From contig PBNG01000057.1 in assembly GCA_002723015.1 (NCBI GenBank), positions 13,198 to 19,569 on the forward strand: a DNA stretch of 6,372 bases. The letters run 5' to 3'. Origin of the DNA: Roseibacillus sp. GTDB lineage: Bacteria > Verrucomicrobiota > Verrucomicrobiae > Verrucomicrobiales > Akkermansiaceae. Under the pieces are notes generated by a model, which was not told the DNA's origin, searched no databases, and saw only the letters and a program-made list of their open reading frames with translations. Below are positions 5,687-6,372 of the stretch, one piece after another. Position 1 is the first letter of the stretch. Every line of letters begins with the position of its first letter. The position numbers and the translations under genes are program-made.

Positions 5687-6372
5687 ATGAAACGTATCGC
5701 CGTCTTGAATGTAGTGGGCCTTACCAAGGGCCTGCTCACAAGAAACCTGCCACGGATCCGGCAGATTGCTGGCAATCTTGAGACAGCGAGCTTTTCCCCA
5801 GTATTTCCTGCGGTAACCACTACCGCACAGGCGACCTACCTGACCGGGACCTCTCCGGTAGATCACGGAATCGTCGGAAATGGCTGGTATGAGAGAGAAG
5901 ATGCCGAGGTGCGCTTCTGGAAACAGAGCAATCATCTCGTTCGGGGCGAGAAACTGTGGGAAGCGATCGGACGAGAGCGGAGTGATTTCCGCTGTGCCAA
6001 AATGTTCTGGTGGTATAACATGTATTCCAGTGCTGACTGGTCCGTCACGCCCCGTCCGATCTATCCTGCTGACGGGCGAAAGATATTTGACGTCTATGCC
6101 CACCCTCCGGGTCTAAGAGATCAGCTGGTAGGTGAGCTGGGAGAGTTTCCGTTTCCAAGCTTCTGGGGCCCCCGGGCTGGTCTTCCCAGTACTAAATGGA
6201 TCGCCGATTCCGCTCGATGGATGGAGCAACAGGAGGAACCGGATCTTAATTTGGTTTATCTTCCTCATCTCGATTACGGACTGCAGAGATGGGGTCCTGA
6301 GGCCCCAGAGATGACAGAGGAATTCGAGGAGATTGATCAGCTTGTCGCTGAGCTTGTTTCCTTTTTTGAGGC
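5687..6372 (+). CDS. eboF: EboF-type alkaline phosphatase superfamily protein (type I phosphodiesterase/nucleotide pyrophosphatase), 3' end outside window
   Basis: The frame stays open from the ATG at 5687 to the window edge, giving 228 residues plus two bases of a longer gene. The N-terminal half matches the phosphodiesterase/nucleotide pyrophosphatase fold: PAVTTTAQATYLTGTSPVDH (41-60) holds the probable nucleophile Thr44 ten residues before Gly54, followed by HGIVGNGWY (60-68). The blocks RFWKQSNHLVRGEKLWEA (76-93), FWWYNMYSSADWSVTPRP (107-124) and LVYLPHLDYGLQRWGP (189-204) are characteristic of a bacterial subfamily found with EboD. No signal peptide is evident at the N-terminus (MKRIAVLNVVGLTKG), so the protein appears cytoplasmic. 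It starts 26 bp after eboD, surely in the same operon. GGAGG at 5664-5668 is about 18 bases upstream, too far for a normal ribosome site, and there is no in-frame alternative start. Two canonical metal-site residues appear replaced (Val10 and Gln200). Confidence 0.8.
   Translation, partial: MKRIAVLNVVGLTKGLLTRNLPRIRQIAGNLETASFSPVFPAVTTTAQATYLTGTSPVDHGIVGNGWYEREDAEVRFWKQSNHLVRGEKLWEAIGRERSDFRCAKMFWWYNMYSSADWSVTPRPIYPADGRKIFDVYAHPPGLRDQLVGELGEFPFPSFWGPRAGLPSTKWIADSARWMEQQEEPDLNLVYLPHLDYGLQRWGPEAPEMTEEFEEIDQLVAELVSFFE

Noticed and set aside
5684..6103. 139-residue open frame on the minus strand opposite the EboF-type gene
   Set aside because: The + strand frame carries clear family motifs throughout, and the antisense frame has none.

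Overview
The window looks like a chromosomal stretch of a moderately GC-rich Gram-negative bacterium, most likely from the PVC group and perhaps Verrucomicrobiota. This placement is an inference. It rests on a DUF6263-like protein, a Tat-exported sugar-isomerase-like TIM barrel, the particular Ebo-type cyclase and phosphatase pair, and the lack of clear Shine-Dalgarno sequences in front of most genes. No marker in the window settles the lineage. There are no tRNA or rRNA genes, insertion sequences, CRISPR arrays or phage genes, and almost all of the sequence is coding.

Layout, left to right: (1) the 3' part of an uncharacterised protein on + (to 628); (2) ruvB on - (1675 to 668), convergent with it; (3) a 181-bp divergent spacer, then a stand-alone rpmJ on + (1857-2021) encoding a zinc-site-less, type-B L36 with a C-terminal extension; (4) a probable three-gene unit on -, read as Nudix hydrolase (4354-3818), Tat-exported TIM-barrel isomerase-like protein (3791-2889) and tcdA (2866-2081), with gaps of only 26 and 22 bp; (5) a 145-bp divergent spacer, then a + strand pair: a dehydroquinate-synthase-like sugar phosphate cyclase of the EboD type (4500-5660), followed after 26 bp by an alkaline-phosphatase-superfamily protein of the EboF type (5687 to past the window end).

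The housekeeping functions are recombination (ruvB), translation (rpmJ) and tRNA modification (tcdA). The most interesting part is the right edge, which appears to be the start of an Ebo/EDB-type cluster. These clusters are widespread, their chemistry is unresolved, and they have been linked in cyanobacteria to moving a scytonemin precursor to the periplasm. Here the cluster seems to begin with eboD. Both visible proteins keep the family fold signatures but differ from textbook relatives at catalytic or metal-binding positions, so the routine database labels '3-dehydroquinate synthase' and 'alkaline phosphatase' would probably mislead. Starts for ruvB, tcdA and the TIM-barrel gene were set by homology and signal-peptide logic and are shorter than the longest open frames.
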